Below the pieces are notes generated by a model, which had not been told where the DNA came from, searched no databases, and worked only from the letters and a program-made list of their open reading frames with translations. Below, piece by piece: positions 45,974 to 55,892 of a stretch of 64,000 nucleotides of DNA; positions within the stretch are counted from its first letter, which is position 1, and every line of letters starts with the position of its first letter. Position numbers and translations under genes: made by a program. Origin of the DNA: Acrocarpospora phusangensis (GTDB lineage: Bacteria; Actinomycetota; Actinomycetes; Streptosporangiales; Streptosporangiaceae); the NCBI RefSeq assembly GCF_016862995.1, contig NZ_BOOA01000029.1, positions 34,207-98,206 of the forward strand, given 5' to 3'.

Positions 45974-46830
45974 TGGGCCAGAAGGTTAACCCGCACGGGT
46001 TCCGCCTCGGCATCACCACCGACTTCAAGAGCCGGTGGTACGCCGACAAGCTGTACAAGGCGTACGTGGCCGAGGATGTCGCGATCCGTCGCATGCTGCA
46101 GAAGGGCATGGAGCGGGCCGGCATCTCCAAGGTCGAGATCGAGCGCACCACCGACCGCGTGCAGGTCGACATCCACACCGCCCGGCCGGGCATCGTCATC
46201 GGCCGTCGCGGCGCGGAGGCCGACCGCATCCGCGGCGACCTGGAGAAGCTGACCAAGAAGCAGGTCCAGCTGAACATCCTCGAGGTGAAGAACCCCGAGA
46301 TCGACGCGCAGCTCGTCGCGCAGGGCGTGGCCGAGCAGCTCTCCAGCCGTGTCTCGTTCCGCCGCGCCATGCGCAAGGCGATGCAGTCCGCGATGAAGAG
46401 CGGCGCCAAGGGCATCCGGGTGCAGTGCGCCGGTCGCCTCGGCGGCGCCGAGATGTCCCGCTCGGAGTTCTACCGCGAGGGCCGCGTGCCCCTGCACACG
46501 CTCCGCGCGGACATCGACTACGGCTTCTACGAGGCCAAGACGACCTTCGGCCGGATCGGCGTGAAGGTCTGGATCTACAAGGGTGAGGCCCCCACCTCTC
46601 GCGCCGAGCGCGAGGCGGCGGCGGCCGGAGCCCGCGCGGGCCAGCGTCGCGAGCGTGACGACCGTCGCGGTGGCGGTGGCGCCGAGCGTCCCCGTCGCGG
46701 TGGCGGCGGCGACCGTCCCCGTCGTGGCGCGGGCGGTGGCCGTACCGAACGCGCACCCCGTACCGAGGCGGCCTCGCAGGCCGCCCCCGAGAGCGGCCCG
46801 GCGGAGCAGCCGGGTGCTGAAGGGAGCTGA
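45973..46830 (+). CDS. rpsC: 30S ribosomal protein S3 with Arg/Gly-rich tail
   Basis: GTG 45973 overlaps the rplV stop; the product is 285 residues. The N-terminal KH domain carries [14 protein letters not shown], followed by the S3 C-domain ([20 protein letters not shown]). After YKGEAP it carries a disordered tail of about 70 residues with RRGGGG and RPRR repeats, longer than in E. coli S3. S3 guards the mRNA entry channel and has helicase activity in the family. Confidence 0.97.
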   Translation: MGQKVNPHGFRLGITTDFKSRWYADKLYKAYVAEDVAIRRMLQKGMERAGISKVEIERTTDRVQVDIHTARPGIVIGRRGAEADRIRGDLEKLTKKQVQLNILEVKNPEIDAQLVAQGVAEQLSSRVSFRRAMRKAMQSAMKSGAKGIRVQCAGRLGGAEMSRSEFYREGRVPLHTLRADIDYGFYEAKTTFGRIGVKVWIYKGEAPTSRAEREAAAAGARAGQRRERDDRRGGGGAERPRRGGGGDRPRRGAGGGRTERAPRTEAASQAAPESGPAEQPGAEGS

Positions 46831-46832
46831 CC

Positions 46833-47252
46833 ATGCTGATCCCGCGCAGGGTCAAGCACCGTAAGCAGCACCGGCCCGACCGGCACGGCGCCGCCAAGGG
46901 CGGCACCAGGGTGGTGTTCGGCGAGTTCGGCATCCAGGCGTTGGAGCACTCGTACGTGACCAACCGCCAGATCGAGTCGGCTCGTATCGCCATGACCCGG
47001 CACATCCGCCGTGGCGGCAAGGTGTGGATCAACATCTACCCGGACCGCCCGCTCACCAAGAAGCCGGCCGAGACCCGCATGGGTTCCGGTAAGGGTTCGC
47101 CCGAGTGGTGGATCGCCAATGTCAAGCCCGGCCGCGTCATGTTCGAGCTGTCCGGCGTCGCCGAGCCCATCGCCCGCGAGGCGATGCGTCGCGCCATGCA
47201 CAAGCTGCCCATGAAGTGCCGGTTCGTTAAGCGTGAAGTGGGTGAGGCGTGA
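46833..47252 (+). CDS. rplP: 50S ribosomal protein L16
   Basis: The 139-residue protein shows [14 protein letters not shown], the [35 protein letters not shown] core, and [11 protein letters not shown]. It organises the A-site tRNA region. Its TGA overlaps the rpmC ATG. Confidence 0.98.
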   Translation: MLIPRRVKHRKQHRPDRHGAAKGGTRVVFGEFGIQALEHSYVTNRQIESARIAMTRHIRRGGKVWINIYPDRPLTKKPAETRMGSGKGSPEWWIANVKPGRVMFELSGVAEPIAREAMRRAMHKLPMKCRFVKREVGEA

Positions 47253-47488
47253 TGGCTAAGGGCCTGACCGCTGGTGAGCTGCGGGTGGAGGACCAGGAAG
47301 TCCTGGTCCAGAAGCTCAAGGAAGCCAAGGAGGAGCTGTTCAACCTCCGCTTCCAGTCGGCGACCGGTCAGTTGGAGAGCCACGGGCGGCTGCGCGCCGT
47401 CCGCCGCGAGATCGCCCGTATCTACACCGTGATGCGCGAGCGGGAGCTCGGCATCGTCACGGTCGAGAAGGAGTCGAGCGATGGCTGA
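47252..47488 (+). CDS. rpmC: 50S ribosomal protein L29
   Basis: ATG 47252 overlaps the rplP stop; 78 residues forming two long helices ([23 protein letters not shown] and [19 protein letters not shown]). It lies at the tunnel exit beside L23. It overlaps rpsQ by 8 nt. Confidence 0.97.
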   Translation: MAKGLTAGELRVEDQEVLVQKLKEAKEELFNLRFQSATGQLESHGRLRAVRREIARIYTVMRERELGIVTVEKESSDG

Positions 47489-47765
47489 CACAACTGAGAC
47501 CACCGAGAAGAGCGGCCGCAACTACCGCAAGACCCGCGAGGGCCTGGTAGTGAGCGACAAGATGGAGAAGACCGTCGTCGTCGCCGTCGAGGACCGCGTG
47601 AAGCACCCGCTGTACGGCAAGGTCATCCGCCGTACCACCAAGTACAAGGCGCACGACGAGGAGAACACGGCCGGCGTCGGCGACCGCGTGCTCCTGATGG
47701 AGACCCGGCCGTTGTCCGCCACCAAGCGGTGGCGGGTCGTGGAAGTCCTCGAACGCGCCAAGTAA
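47481..47765 (+). CDS. rpsQ: 30S ribosomal protein S17
   Basis: The 94-residue protein has a short Thr/Glu-rich N-terminal extension, then the OB-fold ([34 protein letters not shown], ending [14 protein letters not shown]). It is an early 30S assembly protein. It is the last gene before a 177-nt gap to rplN. Confidence 0.97.
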   Translation: MADTTETTEKSGRNYRKTREGLVVSDKMEKTVVVAVEDRVKHPLYGKVIRRTTKYKAHDEENTAGVGDRVLLMETRPLSATKRWRVVEVLERAK

Positions 47766-47942
47766 CACAACAGACGCGCCTCGTGGGGGGTGGGCGACCG
47801 CCCCCCATGGTGGTGTCCAAGGGGCCCTTCCCGGGCCCGCCTCCGGCGACGGTCCTCGGGCTGACGTCGGGGGAACAAGACCACATTGGTTCCGCCAGGC
47901 TCGTGACCTCACGAGAACCGGCGAGACACACAGGAGTTAGAC
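47766..47942 (+). promoter_or_regulatory. Structured gap between S10 and spc clusters
   Basis: This 177-base gap holds several foldable segments: TGGGGGG near 47784 with GCCCCCCA near 47803, GGGCCC-type self-pairing near 47822-47842, and CTCGTG (47900-47905) with CACGAG (47910-47915), loop ACCT, extendable by GGTT/AACC. No clear -35/-10 pair is seen. It may be a leader controlling rplN onward; function is inference. Confidence 0.35.
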
Positions 47943-48311
47943 GTGATCCAGCAGGAGTCGCGACTCAAGGTCGCCGACAACACGGGTGCCAAGGAGATTC
48001 TCTGCATCCGCGTGCTCGGTGGCTCGGGCCGGCGCTACGCGGGGATCGGCGACATCATCGTTGCGACGGTGAAGGACGCCATCCCCGCAGGCGGCGTGAA
48101 GAAGGGCGACGTCGTCAAGGCCGTCGTCGTGCGCACCGTCAAGGAGCGCAGGCGGCCGGACGGTTCGTACATCCGCTTCGACGAGAACGCGGCGGTCATC
48201 ATCAAGGACAACGGTGACCCCCGGGGCACGCGTATTTTCGGCCCGGTCGGCCGTGAGCTGCGTGACAAGAAGTTCATGCGCATCATCTCGCTCGCGCCGG
48301 AGGTGTTGTAA
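47943..48311 (+). CDS. rplN: 50S ribosomal protein L14
   Basis: The 122-residue protein starts with [31 protein letters not shown], then the [16 protein letters not shown] and [14 protein letters not shown] blocks. It forms an intersubunit bridge. It is followed immediately by rplX. Confidence 0.98.
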   Translation: MIQQESRLKVADNTGAKEILCIRVLGGSGRRYAGIGDIIVATVKDAIPAGGVKKGDVVKAVVVRTVKERRRPDGSYIRFDENAAVIIKDNGDPRGTRIFGPVGRELRDKKFMRIISLAPEVL

Positions 48312-48638
48312 ATGCCGAAGCAGCTGCATGTGAAGAAGGGTGACCTGGTCCAGGTCATCGCCGGCAAGGACAAGGGCGCCAAGGGCCGGGTGATCGTCGC
48401 GCTGCCGCGTGAGGACCGCGTGGTGGTCGAGGGCGTCAACTTGATCAAGAAGCACTCCAAGGTGACCAACAACGGTCCGCGCGGCGCCCGCGAGGGCGGC
48501 GTGACCACCCTGGAGGCTCCCATCCACGTGAGCAACGTCAAGAAGCTCAAGGATGACGCTAAGGACGGCGACGACAAGCCCGCCAAGAAGGAGCCGGCCA
48601 AGAAGGCGGCTGCGGACGAGACGGGTGAGGACGACTGA
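48312..48638 (+). CDS. rplX: 50S ribosomal protein L24
   Basis: The 108-residue protein has the KOW motif ([20 protein letters not shown]) and NLIKKHSK, with an acidic/Lys-rich C-terminal tail of about 25 residues. It starts 50S assembly. Its stop shares a base with the rplE ATG. Confidence 0.97.
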   Translation: MPKQLHVKKGDLVQVIAGKDKGAKGRVIVALPREDRVVVEGVNLIKKHSKVTNNGPRGAREGGVTTLEAPIHVSNVKKLKDDAKDGDDKPAKKEPAKKAAADETGEDD

Positions 48639-49207
48639 TGACTGCCCAGACGGAAGAGCGGGTCAGCCCGCGGCTCAAGCAGCGCTACCGCGAGGAGATC
48701 GTGGCGCAGCTGCGCGAGCAGTTCGGCATCGAGAACATCATGCTGGTGCCCGGTGTCACCAAGATCAAGGTGAACATGGGCGTCGGCGAGGCCGCGCGCG
48801 ACTCCAAGCTCATCGAGGGCGCTGTCCGCGACCTCACCGCCATCACCGGCCAGAAGCCGGCCGTGGTCCGGGCCCGCAAGTCCATCGCGCAGTTCAAGCT
48901 GCGTGAGGGCATGCCGATCGGCGCGCACGTGACGCTGCGCGGCGACCGCATGTGGGAGTTCCTGGACCGGCTGCTGTCGCTGGCGCTGCCCCGTATCCGG
49001 GACTTCCGCGGCCTGTCGCCCAAGCAGTTCGACGGCCACGGCAACTACACCTTCGGTCTCACCGAGCAGGTCATGTTCCACGAGATCGACCAGGACAAGG
49101 TCGACCGGCAGCGCGGTATGGACATCACCGTCGTCACCACCGCGACCAACGACGAACAGGGCCGGGCGCTGCTGAAGCTCCTCGGCTTCCCCTTCAAGGA
49201 GGCCTGA
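48638..49207 (+). CDS. rplE: 50S ribosomal protein L5
   Basis: The 189-residue protein shows [50 protein letters not shown] and the P-site loop region. It binds 5S rRNA. Start overlaps rplX by one base; rpsN follows after 2 nt. Confidence 0.98.
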   Translation: MTAQTEERVSPRLKQRYREEIVAQLREQFGIENIMLVPGVTKIKVNMGVGEAARDSKLIEGAVRDLTAITGQKPAVVRARKSIAQFKLREGMPIGAHVTLRGDRMWEFLDRLLSLALPRIRDFRGLSPKQFDGHGNYTFGLTEQVMFHEIDQDKVDRQRGMDITVVTTATNDEQGRALLKLLGFPFKEA

Positions 49208-49209
49208 TC

Positions 49210-49395
49210 ATGGCGAAGACGTCGCTGAAGGTCAAGGCAGCGCGTAAGCAGAAGTTCGAGGTCCGCGCGTACACTCGCTGTACGCGATGCGGGCGTCCGC
49301 GTGCGGTCTACCGGAAGTTCGGCCTGTGCCGTGTCTGCTTCCGCGAGATGGCCCACCGGGGCGAGCTGCCGGGCATCACGAAGTCCAGCTGGTAA
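49210..49395 (+). CDS. rpsN: 30S ribosomal protein S14, zinc-binding short form
   Basis: The 61-residue protein (ATG 49210) has the four-Cys zinc ribbon TRCTRCGRP and LCRVCFRE and ends GITKSSW. This is the short zinc-containing (C+) type. Actinomycetes often carry a second, zinc-free S14 elsewhere for zinc shortage. It belongs to the 30S head. Confidence 0.96.
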   Translation: MAKTSLKVKAARKQKFEVRAYTRCTRCGRPRAVYRKFGLCRVCFREMAHRGELPGITKSSW

Positions 49396-49489
49396 GACAA
49401 GAAGTCATATTCACCGGGCGTTCCTTTCGAACGCCCACGACCACACCGTAGGTCCCGCAGGGAAACCGCGGTGAGGAGGGCCACCGGCC

Positions 49490-49888
49490 ATGACGATGAC
49501 CGACCCGATCGCAGACATGCTCACGCGTCTGCGCAACGCGAACTCGGCGTACCACGACACCGTGAGCATGCCGTATTCGAAGATCAAGGCGCACATCGCC
49601 GAGATCCTCCAGCAGGAGGGTTACATCCAGGCCTGGAGCGTCGAAGACGCCAAGGTCGGCAAGAACCTCGTGGTGGAGCTCAAGTTCGGGCCGACCAGGG
49701 AGCGTTCGCTCTCGGGCATCCGCCGGGTTTCCAAGCCCGGCCTGCGGGTCTACGCAAAGAAGGACAACCTGCCTCGGGTTCTGGGTGGGCTCGGCGTCGC
49801 GATCATCTCGACGTCGGGTGGGCTCATGACCGACAAGCAGGCCGGCAAGCGCGGAGTGGGCGGGGAAGTCCTCGCCTACGTTTGGTAA
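49490..49888 (+). CDS. rpsH: 30S ribosomal protein S8
   Basis: The 132-residue protein shows [16 protein letters not shown], the middle [15 protein letters not shown] and the C-terminal [17 protein letters not shown] block. It is a primary 16S rRNA binder, and in E. coli it represses the spc operon. A 94-nt gap precedes it. Confidence 0.98.
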   Translation: MTMTDPIADMLTRLRNANSAYHDTVSMPYSKIKAHIAEILQQEGYIQAWSVEDAKVGKNLVVELKFGPTRERSLSGIRRVSKPGLRVYAKKDNLPRVLGGLGVAIISTSGGLMTDKQAGKRGVGGEVLAYVW

Positions 49889-49906
49889 GAGGGGAGTAAC
49901 CACAGC

Positions 49907-50449
49907 ATGTCGCGAATCGGACGGCTGCCCATCCCCGTACCGAGCGGTGTCGAGATCGCCATCGACGGCCGGGATGTTCAGGTCAAGGGCCCGAAGGGCA
50001 CGCTTTCACACACGGTCGCCGAACCCATCGAGGTCGCGCGCGCCGAGGACGGCACCATCGCCGTCACCCGTCCCAACGACGAGAACAAGGTCCGCGCGCT
50101 GCACGGCCTGTCTCGGACGCTGATCGCCAACATGGTGAACGGGGTCACGCAGGGATACACCAAGACGCTGGAGATCGTCGGCGTGGGTTACCGCGTTCAG
50201 GCCAAGGGCCCGACGCAGCTGGAGTTCGCTCTGGGCTTCAGCCACCCCGTCATCGTCGACGCACCCGAGGGTGTCACCTTCCGGGTCGAGCGCCCCACGC
50301 TTTTCCACGTGGACGGCATCGACAAGCAGAAGGTCGGCGAGGTCGCCGCGAACATCCGCAAGTTGCGCAAGCCCGACCCGTACAAGGGCAAGGGTGTGCG
50401 CTACCAGGGTGAAGTCATTCGCCGCAAGGTCGGAAAGGCTGGTAAGTAA
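49907..50449 (+). CDS. rplF: 50S ribosomal protein L6
   Basis: The 180-residue protein has two related domains: [14 protein letters not shown] with VKGPKG, and [10 protein letters not shown] with the conserved [11 protein letters not shown] near the C-terminus. It lies near the factor-binding site. Its TAA overlaps the rplR ATG (TAATG). Confidence 0.98.
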   Translation: MSRIGRLPIPVPSGVEIAIDGRDVQVKGPKGTLSHTVAEPIEVARAEDGTIAVTRPNDENKVRALHGLSRTLIANMVNGVTQGYTKTLEIVGVGYRVQAKGPTQLEFALGFSHPVIVDAPEGVTFRVERPTLFHVDGIDKQKVGEVAANIRKLRKPDPYKGKGVRYQGEVIRRKVGKAGK

Positions 50450-50826
50450 TGGCCGCGAAGTACGGCAAGCACACCGCCGCTCGCGCCATTTCGCGAGCCC
50501 GTCGCCACCGTCGTGTGCGCAAGAAGGTCGTCGGTACCGTCGAGCGCCCGCGTCTGGTCGTCAACCGGTCCACCCGGCACATGTTCGTCCAGATCGTGGA
50601 CGACACCGCCGGGCACACGCTGGTGAGCGCGTCCACCATGGACGCCTCGCTCCGTACGGCCGAGGGCGACAAGACCGAGAAGGCCAAGCAGGTCGGCGCG
50701 CTCCTCGCTCAGCGGGCCAAGGCGGCCGGGATCTCCGCGGTCGTCTTCGACCGCGGCGGCAACCGCTACGCGGGTCGCCTGGCGGCGCTCGCGGACAGCG
50801 CCCGTGAAGGCGGGTTGGACTTCTGA
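50449..50826 (+). CDS. rplR: 50S ribosomal protein L18
   Basis: The 125-residue protein has an Arg/Lys/His-rich N-terminus, [20 protein letters not shown], and the C-terminal [26 protein letters not shown]. It binds 5S rRNA in the central protuberance. Confidence 0.98.
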   Translation: MAAKYGKHTAARAISRARRHRRVRKKVVGTVERPRLVVNRSTRHMFVQIVDDTAGHTLVSASTMDASLRTAEGDKTEKAKQVGALLAQRAKAAGISAVVFDRGGNRYAGRLAALADSAREGGLDF

Positions 50827-50866
50827 TGACCACCCGTCTTATGAGCAACGAGAAGAGGAACCACTG

Positions 50867-51499
50867 ATGGCTGGAGCTCCGCGTCGCGGTGCCGGCGGCG
50901 GTGGCGAGCGGCGGGAACGTCGTGACGATCGCCGCGGCGGCGCCCAGGACAAGGGCGTTTCTTACATCGAGCGTGTCGTGAAGATCAACCGAGTGGCCAA
51001 GGTCGTGAAGGGTGGCCGGCGCTTCAGCTTCACCGCGCTGGTCATCGTCGGCGACGGCAACGGCCTCGTCGGTGTCGGCTACGGCAAGGCCAAGGAGGTG
51101 CCCGCGGCGATCGCCAAGGGTGTCGAGGAGGCCAAGAAGCACTTCTTCAAGGTGCCGCGCATCCAGGGCACCATCCCGCACACCGTGCAGGGCGAGGACG
51201 CCGCCGGCGTCGTCCTCCTGCGTCCGGCCTCGCCCGGTACCGGTGTCATCGCGGGTGGCCCGGTGCGCGCGGTGCTGGAGTGCGCCGGCATTCACGACGT
51301 GCTGTCCAAGTCGCTCGGCTCGGACAACCCGATCAACATCGTGCACGCCACCGTGGCGGCCCTGAAGGGCCTGTCCCGGCCCGAGGAGATCGCGGCCCGC
51401 CGCGGTCTGCCGATCGAGGACGTGGCGCCCAAGGCGATGCTCAAGGCTCGCGCCGAGGGCCTGGCCGAGGCCGCCGCGGCGGCCAAGGCGGTGAGCTAG
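50867..51499 (+). CDS. rpsE: 30S ribosomal protein S5
   Basis: ATG 50867 follows AGAGGA; the product is 210 residues. An Arg/Gly-rich N-terminal extension ([20 protein letters not shown]) precedes the canonical domain: [31 protein letters not shown], and the C-terminal [17 protein letters not shown]5 contributes to decoding accuracy. Confidence 0.97.
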   Translation: MAGAPRRGAGGGGERRERRDDRRGGAQDKGVSYIERVVKINRVAKVVKGGRRFSFTALVIVGDGNGLVGVGYGKAKEVPAAIAKGVEEAKKHFFKVPRIQGTIPHTVQGEDAAGVVLLRPASPGTGVIAGGPVRAVLECAGIHDVLSKSLGSDNPINIVHATVAALKGLSRPEEIAARRGLPIEDVAPKAMLKARAEGLAEAAAAAKAVS

Positions 51500-51501
51500 T
51501 C

Positions 51502-51684
51502 ATGGCTCGTCTGAAGATCACCCAGACCCGGTCCAAGATCGGTGGCAAGCAGAACCAGCGGGACTCGCTGCGCTCGCTGGGCCTGAAGCGGATCGGCGAC
51601 GTCGTCGTCAAGGAGGACCGTCCCGAGATCCGCGGGATGGTCGCCGTGGTGACGCACCTCGTCGAGGTTGAAGAGGTCGACTAG
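51502..51684 (+). CDS. rpmD: 50S ribosomal protein L30
   Basis: The 60-residue protein (ATG 51502) shows [28 protein letters not shown] and [11 protein letters not shown], all typical. It starts 2 nt after rpsE and is followed 2 nt later by rplO. Confidence 0.97.
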   Translation: MARLKITQTRSKIGGKQNQRDSLRSLGLKRIGDVVVKEDRPEIRGMVAVVTHLVEVEEVD

Positions 51685-51686
51685 TC

Positions 51687-52142
51687 ATGACTGAGAACGC
51701 ACCGCTCAAGCCGCACGACCTGCGTCCGGCCCCGGGCGCCCACAAGGCCAAGGTCCGCAAGGGCCGTGGCGAGGGCTCCAAGGGCAAGACCGCCGGTCGC
51801 GGCACCAAGGGCACCAAGTCCCGGACGAATGTCCCGCTCGGCTTCGAGGGTGGCCAGGTTCCGCTCCAGCGGCGGCTGCCGAAGCTGAAGGGCTTCTCCA
51901 ACTCCCTGTTCAAGACGACCTACCAGGTCGTCAATCTGGACCGGCTCGGCGAGCTGTTCCCGGACGGCGGCGACGTCTCCGTGGACACGCTGGTCGAGGC
52001 GGGCGCGGTACGCAAGAACCAGCTCGTCAAGGTGCTGGGAACGGGCGAGCTCTCCGTGGCGTTGAACGTGCAGGCGCACGCCTTCTCCGCCAGCGCCAAG
52101 GAGAAGATCGCTGCCGCCGGCGGCTCCGTCACGGAGCTGTAG
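51687..52142 (+). CDS. rplO: 50S ribosomal protein L15
   Basis: The 151-residue protein has the Gly/Lys/Arg-rich N-terminal arm ([39 protein letters not shown]) and the C-terminal globular domain ending GGSVTEL. It is a late 50S assembly protein and the last spc gene before a structured gap and secY. Confidence 0.97.
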   Translation: MTENAPLKPHDLRPAPGAHKAKVRKGRGEGSKGKTAGRGTKGTKSRTNVPLGFEGGQVPLQRRLPKLKGFSNSLFKTTYQVVNLDRLGELFPDGGDVSVDTLVEAGAVRKNQLVKVLGTGELSVALNVQAHAFSASAKEKIAAAGGSVTEL

Positions 52143-52157
52143 GCACACGCGGCACGA

Positions 52158-52188
52158 GGCGCGGGGATTCGGAATGAGTCTCCGCGCC
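52158..52188 (+). terminator. Hairpin after rplO
   Basis: GGCGCGGGGA (52158-52167) pairs with TCTCCGCGCC (52179-52188), one wobble. No T-run follows; it may be a partial terminator. Confidence 0.5.
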
Positions 52189-52214
52189 CGTAGTGCGTTA
52201 GAGTTCGCCTGACA

Positions 52215-52236
52215 GTGGGCTGCATTGGCAGCCCAC
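52215..52236 (+). terminator. Second hairpin before secY
   Basis: GTGGGCTGC (52215-52223) pairs perfectly with GCAGCCCAC (52228-52236), loop ATTG. With the preceding hairpin it separates the spc cluster from secY. Confidence 0.45.
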
Positions 52237-52245
52237 ATGTGCAGT

Positions 52246-52274
52246 TTGTGTAGTAAGTGCAGTGTGTGTACTAC
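52246..52274 (+). promoter_or_regulatory. Candidate secY-adk-map promoter
   Basis: TTGTGT (52246-52251), 17 nt, TACTAC (52269-52274), in an AT-richer GT-rich stretch after two hairpins and about 80 nt before secY. The -10 box is imperfect. Confidence 0.35.
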
Positions 52275-52351
52275 GTACTAGAAGACCTGACTGATGGACG
52301 ACCCCCGGACCATCGCTGACCGTAACGCGTCTTAGGCGCGCAGGAGGGACC

Positions 52352-53665
52352 GTGCTAACCGCTCTCACCCGGGCATTCCGTACTCCGGACCTGCGCAAGA
52401 AGTTGCTCTTCACCTTGGGCATCATCGCGTTGTTCCGACTCGGCTCGGTGCTTCCGACCCCCGGTGTCAACGCTGAGAACGTCCGTATCGCCTTGGAACA
52501 GGCGCAGCAGGGCGAGCTGGGCAACATCTATGGGATGGTGCAGTTGTTCAGCGGCGGCGCGCTGCTGAAACTTTCCGTGTTCGCGCTCGGCATCATGCCG
52601 TACATCACCGCGAGCATCATCCTCCAGTTGCTGACCGTCGTCATTCCCCGCTTGGAAGCCCTGAAGAAGGAGGGGCAGGCGGGTACCGCGAAGATCACGC
52701 AGTACACCCGTTACCTCACCATCGGGCTCGCGGTGCTCCAGTCGACGGCCTTCGTCGCGCTGGCCCGGTCCGGGCAGCTGTTCCAGAACAGCGCCGATCT
52801 TCCCGTTCTTCTGAACGACGACGTCTTCACCGTCGTCACCATGGTCATCACGATGACCGCGGGCACCGCCGTGATCATGTGGCTGGGCGAGCTCATCACC
52901 GACCGCGGCGTCGGCAACGGCATGTCCATCCTGATCTTCACCCAGATCATCGCGGTCTTCCCGTCCGAGCTCATGAACATCTTCCGTACCAAGGGCGCGT
53001 TCACCTTCGTGGTGGTGCTCATCGTGGGTGTCTTCATGGTCGCGGCGGTCGTCTTCGTCGAGCAGGCCCAGCGCCGTATCCCGGTGCAGTACGCCAAGCG
53101 CATGGTCGGCCGCCGGATGTACGGCGGCACCTCGACCTACGTGCCGCTCAAGGTCAACCAGGCCGGCATCATCCCGGTCATCTTCGCTTCCTCGCTGCTT
53201 TACCTGCCGCAGCTGGTCGTCACGCTGTTCGCCAACAGCACCACGCCCAACGTGGTGGTGGAGTGGATCGCGCAGAACCTCGCCACGGGTGACACCCCGA
53301 TCTACATGGCGACGTTCTTCCTCCTGATCGTCTTCTTCACCTACTTCTACGTGACCATCACTTTCAACCCCGTTGAAGTGGCCGACAACATGAAGAAGTA
53401 CGGTGGGTTCATTCCGGGCATTCGTCCGGGCCGGCCGACCGCCGAGTACCTGAACTACGTGCTCAACCGGTTGACCGCGCCAGGTTCGTTGTATCTGGGC
53501 GTGATCTCCATGGTCCCGATCTTCGCACTGGCGCTCGCCGGAGCGAGCCAGAACTTCCCGTTCGGAGGAACCAGCATTCTGATCATGGTGGGTGTGGGCC
53601 TGGACACGGTCAAGCAGATCGAGAGCCAGCTCCAGCAGCGTAATTACGAGGGCTTCCTGAGATAG
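52352..53665 (+). CDS. secY: Preprotein translocase subunit SecY
   Basis: The 437-residue membrane protein starts at GTG 52352 after GGAGGGA. It has ten membrane helices, the plug-region start [20 protein letters not shown], the [20 protein letters not shown] segment and the cytosolic loop with [13 protein letters not shown]. It forms the protein-conducting channel with SecE. Its TAG overlaps the adk start. Confidence 0.98.
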   Translation: MLTALTRAFRTPDLRKKLLFTLGIIALFRLGSVLPTPGVNAENVRIALEQAQQGELGNIYGMVQLFSGGALLKLSVFALGIMPYITASIILQLLTVVIPRLEALKKEGQAGTAKITQYTRYLTIGLAVLQSTAFVALARSGQLFQNSADLPVLLNDDVFTVVTMVITMTAGTAVIMWLGELITDRGVGNGMSILIFTQIIAVFPSELMNIFRTKGAFTFVVVLIVGVFMVAAVVFVEQAQRRIPVQYAKRMVGRRMYGGTSTYVPLKVNQAGIIPVIFASSLLYLPQLVVTLFANSTTPNVVVEWIAQNLATGDTPIYMATFFLLIVFFTYFYVTITFNPVEVADNMKKYGGFIPGIRPGRPTAEYLNYVLNRLTAPGSLYLGVISMVPIFALALAGASQNFPFGGTSILIMVGVGLDTVKQIESQLQQRNYEGFLR

Positions 53666-54318
53666 TGCGCGTCGTCCTGGTCGGGCCCCCCGGAGCGGGC
53701 AAGGGGACGCAGGCCCAGTTCATCGCATCGCATCTGTCGATCCCGAAAATCTCGACAGGTGATATTTTCCGCGCCAACGTCTCGGGGGGCACGGAGCTCG
53801 GCAAGCTGGCCAAGGGCTTCATGGACCGCGGGGACCTGGTCCCCGACGAGGTGACGATCGCGATGGTTCGCGACCGTCTGGCGGAGGACGACGCGCAGGA
53901 GGGTTTCCTGCTCGACGGCTTCCCGCGGAACGTGGCTCAGGCCGAAGTGCTCAAGAAGATGCTCACCGACTTCGGCACCGGGCTCGACCTGGTGCTGGAG
54001 CTGGTGGTCGACGACGACGAGGTCGTCCGCCGGCTGGCCGGCCGCCGGACCTGCCGGTCCTGCGGCAAGGTCTGGCACGTGGACTTCGATCCGCCCAAGG
54101 CGGAGGGGATCTGCGACGCCTGCGGCGGAGAGCTGTTCCAGCGCGATGACGACCGTGAGGAGACCATCCGCCACCGGCTGGAGGTCTACCAGGAGCAGAC
54201 CGCTCCGTTAGTCTCCTTCTATGCCGACGAGGGCATTCTCCGCGGGGTTGACGCGACCGGTCCGGTCGAGGAGGTCACCCAGCGGGCGATGTCGGAACTG
54301 CGCCGGTTCGCGGACTAG
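53665..54318 (+). CDS. adk: Adenylate kinase
   Basis: GTG 53665 overlaps the secY stop; 217 residues. The P-loop GPPGAGKGT is at residues 7-15, followed by the AMP-site STGDIFR, DGFPRN, and a lid domain with four Cys (CRSCGKVW and CDACGG) that should bind zinc. It equilibrates ATP, ADP and AMP. secY-adk-map is the usual bacterial order. Confidence 0.97.
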   Translation: MRVVLVGPPGAGKGTQAQFIASHLSIPKISTGDIFRANVSGGTELGKLAKGFMDRGDLVPDEVTIAMVRDRLAEDDAQEGFLLDGFPRNVAQAEVLKKMLTDFGTGLDLVLELVVDDDEVVRRLAGRRTCRSCGKVWHVDFDPPKAEGICDACGGELFQRDDDREETIRHRLEVYQEQTAPLVSFYADEGILRGVDATGPVEEVTQRAMSELRRFAD

Positions 54319-54418
54319 GCGCCCTGGCAGACCGATGACACTGAACGCCACTCCATTCCGTGGGGTGGCGTTCGGTCGTTGCGGGCACACTCACGAGAAC
54401 CACCCCAGGGGGTGCTAG

Positions 54419-55231
54419 GTGTTCAAGAAGAACAGGCACGGAATCCAGATCAAGAGCCCCGAGCAGCTGCGCGGCATGCGCGCGGCGGGCTTGGTGGTGG
54501 GCCGCACGCTGGAGCTGCTGCGGAGTTCCGTCAAGCCGGGCCTCACCCCGCTGGATCTGGACGTCATCGCGGAGAAGGCGATCAGGGACGCGGGCGCCGT
54601 GCCGTCCTTCAAGGGCTACCAGGGCTTCCCGGCGACGATCTGCGCCTCGGTCAACGCCGAGGTGGTGCACGGCATCCCGAGCCGGGCGCGCGAGCTGCGC
54701 GAGGGCGACATCATCTCCCTCGACTGCGGCGCCATCCTGGACGGCTGGCACGGAGACGCGGCGATCACGGTGCCGGTGGGCGAGGTGGACCCGAAGCTGA
54801 CCGAGCTGATGCGGGTCACCGAGGAGGCCATGTGGCGCGGTATCGGCGCCCTACGGCCCGGGGGGTACTTGTCCGACATCGGCCACCAGATCGAGCGTTA
54901 CGCGCGCTCTCAGGGCCGCTACGGCATCCCGCACGAGTACGGCGGCCACGGCATCGGCACCGAGATGCACATGGATCCGTGGGTGGCCAACCACGGGAAG
55001 CCCGGCCGGGGCCCCCGGCTGGAGGTCGGCATGTGCCTGGCCATCGAGCCGATGCTCAACCTGGGCACGGACAAGACCCGGGTGCTGGCCGACGACTGGA
55101 CGGTCGTGACCATCGACGGCAAGGCCTCCGCCCACTTCGAGCACAGCGTCGCGGTGACCGAGAACGGCCCGTGGGTCCTGACCGCTCTCGACGGCGGAGA
55201 ATCCCGTTTCGGCACCGCAATCGAGACATAA
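54419..55231 (+). CDS. map: Methionine aminopeptidase, type I
   Basis: The 270-residue enzyme starts at GTG 54419. Metal ligands are the Asp of SLDCGAI, the Asp of GDAAITVP, the His of GGHGIGTEMH, and the two Glu of AIEPM and HFEHSVAV. It removes the initiator Met from new proteins. The frame starts 100 nt after adk, so it may have its own promoter. A structured RNA follows. Confidence 0.96.
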   Translation: MFKKNRHGIQIKSPEQLRGMRAAGLVVGRTLELLRSSVKPGLTPLDLDVIAEKAIRDAGAVPSFKGYQGFPATICASVNAEVVHGIPSRARELREGDIISLDCGAILDGWHGDAAITVPVGEVDPKLTELMRVTEEAMWRGIGALRPGGYLSDIGHQIERYARSQGRYGIPHEYGGHGIGTEMHMDPWVANHGKPGRGPRLEVGMCLAIEPMLNLGTDKTRVLADDWTVVTIDGKASAHFEHSVAVTENGPWVLTALDGGESRFGTAIET

Positions 55232-55250
55232 TGGGATCACGTCTTGGTTC

Positions 55251-55305
55251 GGCCGCGCCTGTGCCTGGACTGAGAGACGAAGGAAGGCACAGGCGGAAAG
55301 CGGCC
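55251..55305 (+). promoter_or_regulatory. Structured RNA element, copy B, upstream of DUF1707 gene
   Basis: P1 GGCCGC (55251-55256) pairs with GCGGCC (55300-55305). P2 GCCTGTGCCT (55257-55266) pairs with AGGCACAGGC (55285-55294), 10 bp. GGAAA is bulged between them on the 3' side. The end loop is GGACTGAGAGACGAAGGA, the same conserved strands as copy A (44326-44418) but without the P3 hairpin. Position 8 of P2 is C-G here and T-A in copy A, a compensatory change. It ends 7 nt before the ribosome binding site of the next gene. Confidence 0.65.
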
Positions 55306-55323
55306 GTGTAAAAGGAGATGGCT

Positions 55324-55758
55324 ATGGCGGCTAGTCCTGAGATGCGGGCTTCTGACGGCGATCGGGAGCGGGTGGCCGCCGCGCTGCGCGAGCACATGGT
55401 CGACGGGCGTCTGGACGTGGACGAGTTCAACGAGCGCCTGGAGCAGGTCTACAAGAGCCGCACGTACGGCGAGCTGGAGCGGCTGACCTCGGATCTGCCG
55501 GCCACCGACCTGCACACGCTGCCCGCGGTGACGCCCCGGCCCGAGCCGCGCAAGGACCCGGCCAAGGCCCGGGCGGAGCTGCGGGCCAACTGGGCCATCT
55601 GGGCCATGGCCAGCGCCATCAACTGGGTGATCTGGCTGATCGTGAGCACCACGTCGGACGGCTCGGTCTACCCGTGGCCGCTCTGGGTGATGGGTCCCTG
55701 GGGCGTGGTTCTGCTGGTCGGCACGCTGTTCGGGTCCGGCGGAGGGGACAAGCGCTAA
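55324..55758 (+). CDS. DUF1707 domain membrane protein
   Basis: ATG 55324 is preferred over ATG 55318, since the GGAG site adjoins the latter; 144 residues. The N-terminal DUF1707/SHOCT-like domain (MRASDGDRERVAAALREHMVDGRLDVDEFNERLEQVYKSRTYGEL) is followed by two membrane helices with several Trp. The domain is widespread in actinobacteria, function unknown. It is an insertion between map and infA and follows a structured RNA. Confidence 0.85.
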   Translation: MAASPEMRASDGDRERVAAALREHMVDGRLDVDEFNERLEQVYKSRTYGELERLTSDLPATDLHTLPAVTPRPEPRKDPAKARAELRANWAIWAMASAINWVIWLIVSTTSDGSVYPWPLWVMGPWGVVLLVGTLFGSGGGDKR

Positions 55759-55892
55759 CCAGGCTGAATGTGCCGTATTGCACCCTCGGCCACTTATGCG
55801 TATTCGTCCACAGAACGTTCGCTTGATGCTTCCTAAGTTGAGCGGTGTCCGGAGATGAGCAGCATCCCCGGAGGGTCTCCCTGGAGGACATC

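Noticed and set aside
50804..50866. Longer start for rpsE
   Set aside because: It would overlap rplR out of frame; ATG 50867 has a purine-rich site and the normal S5 start.
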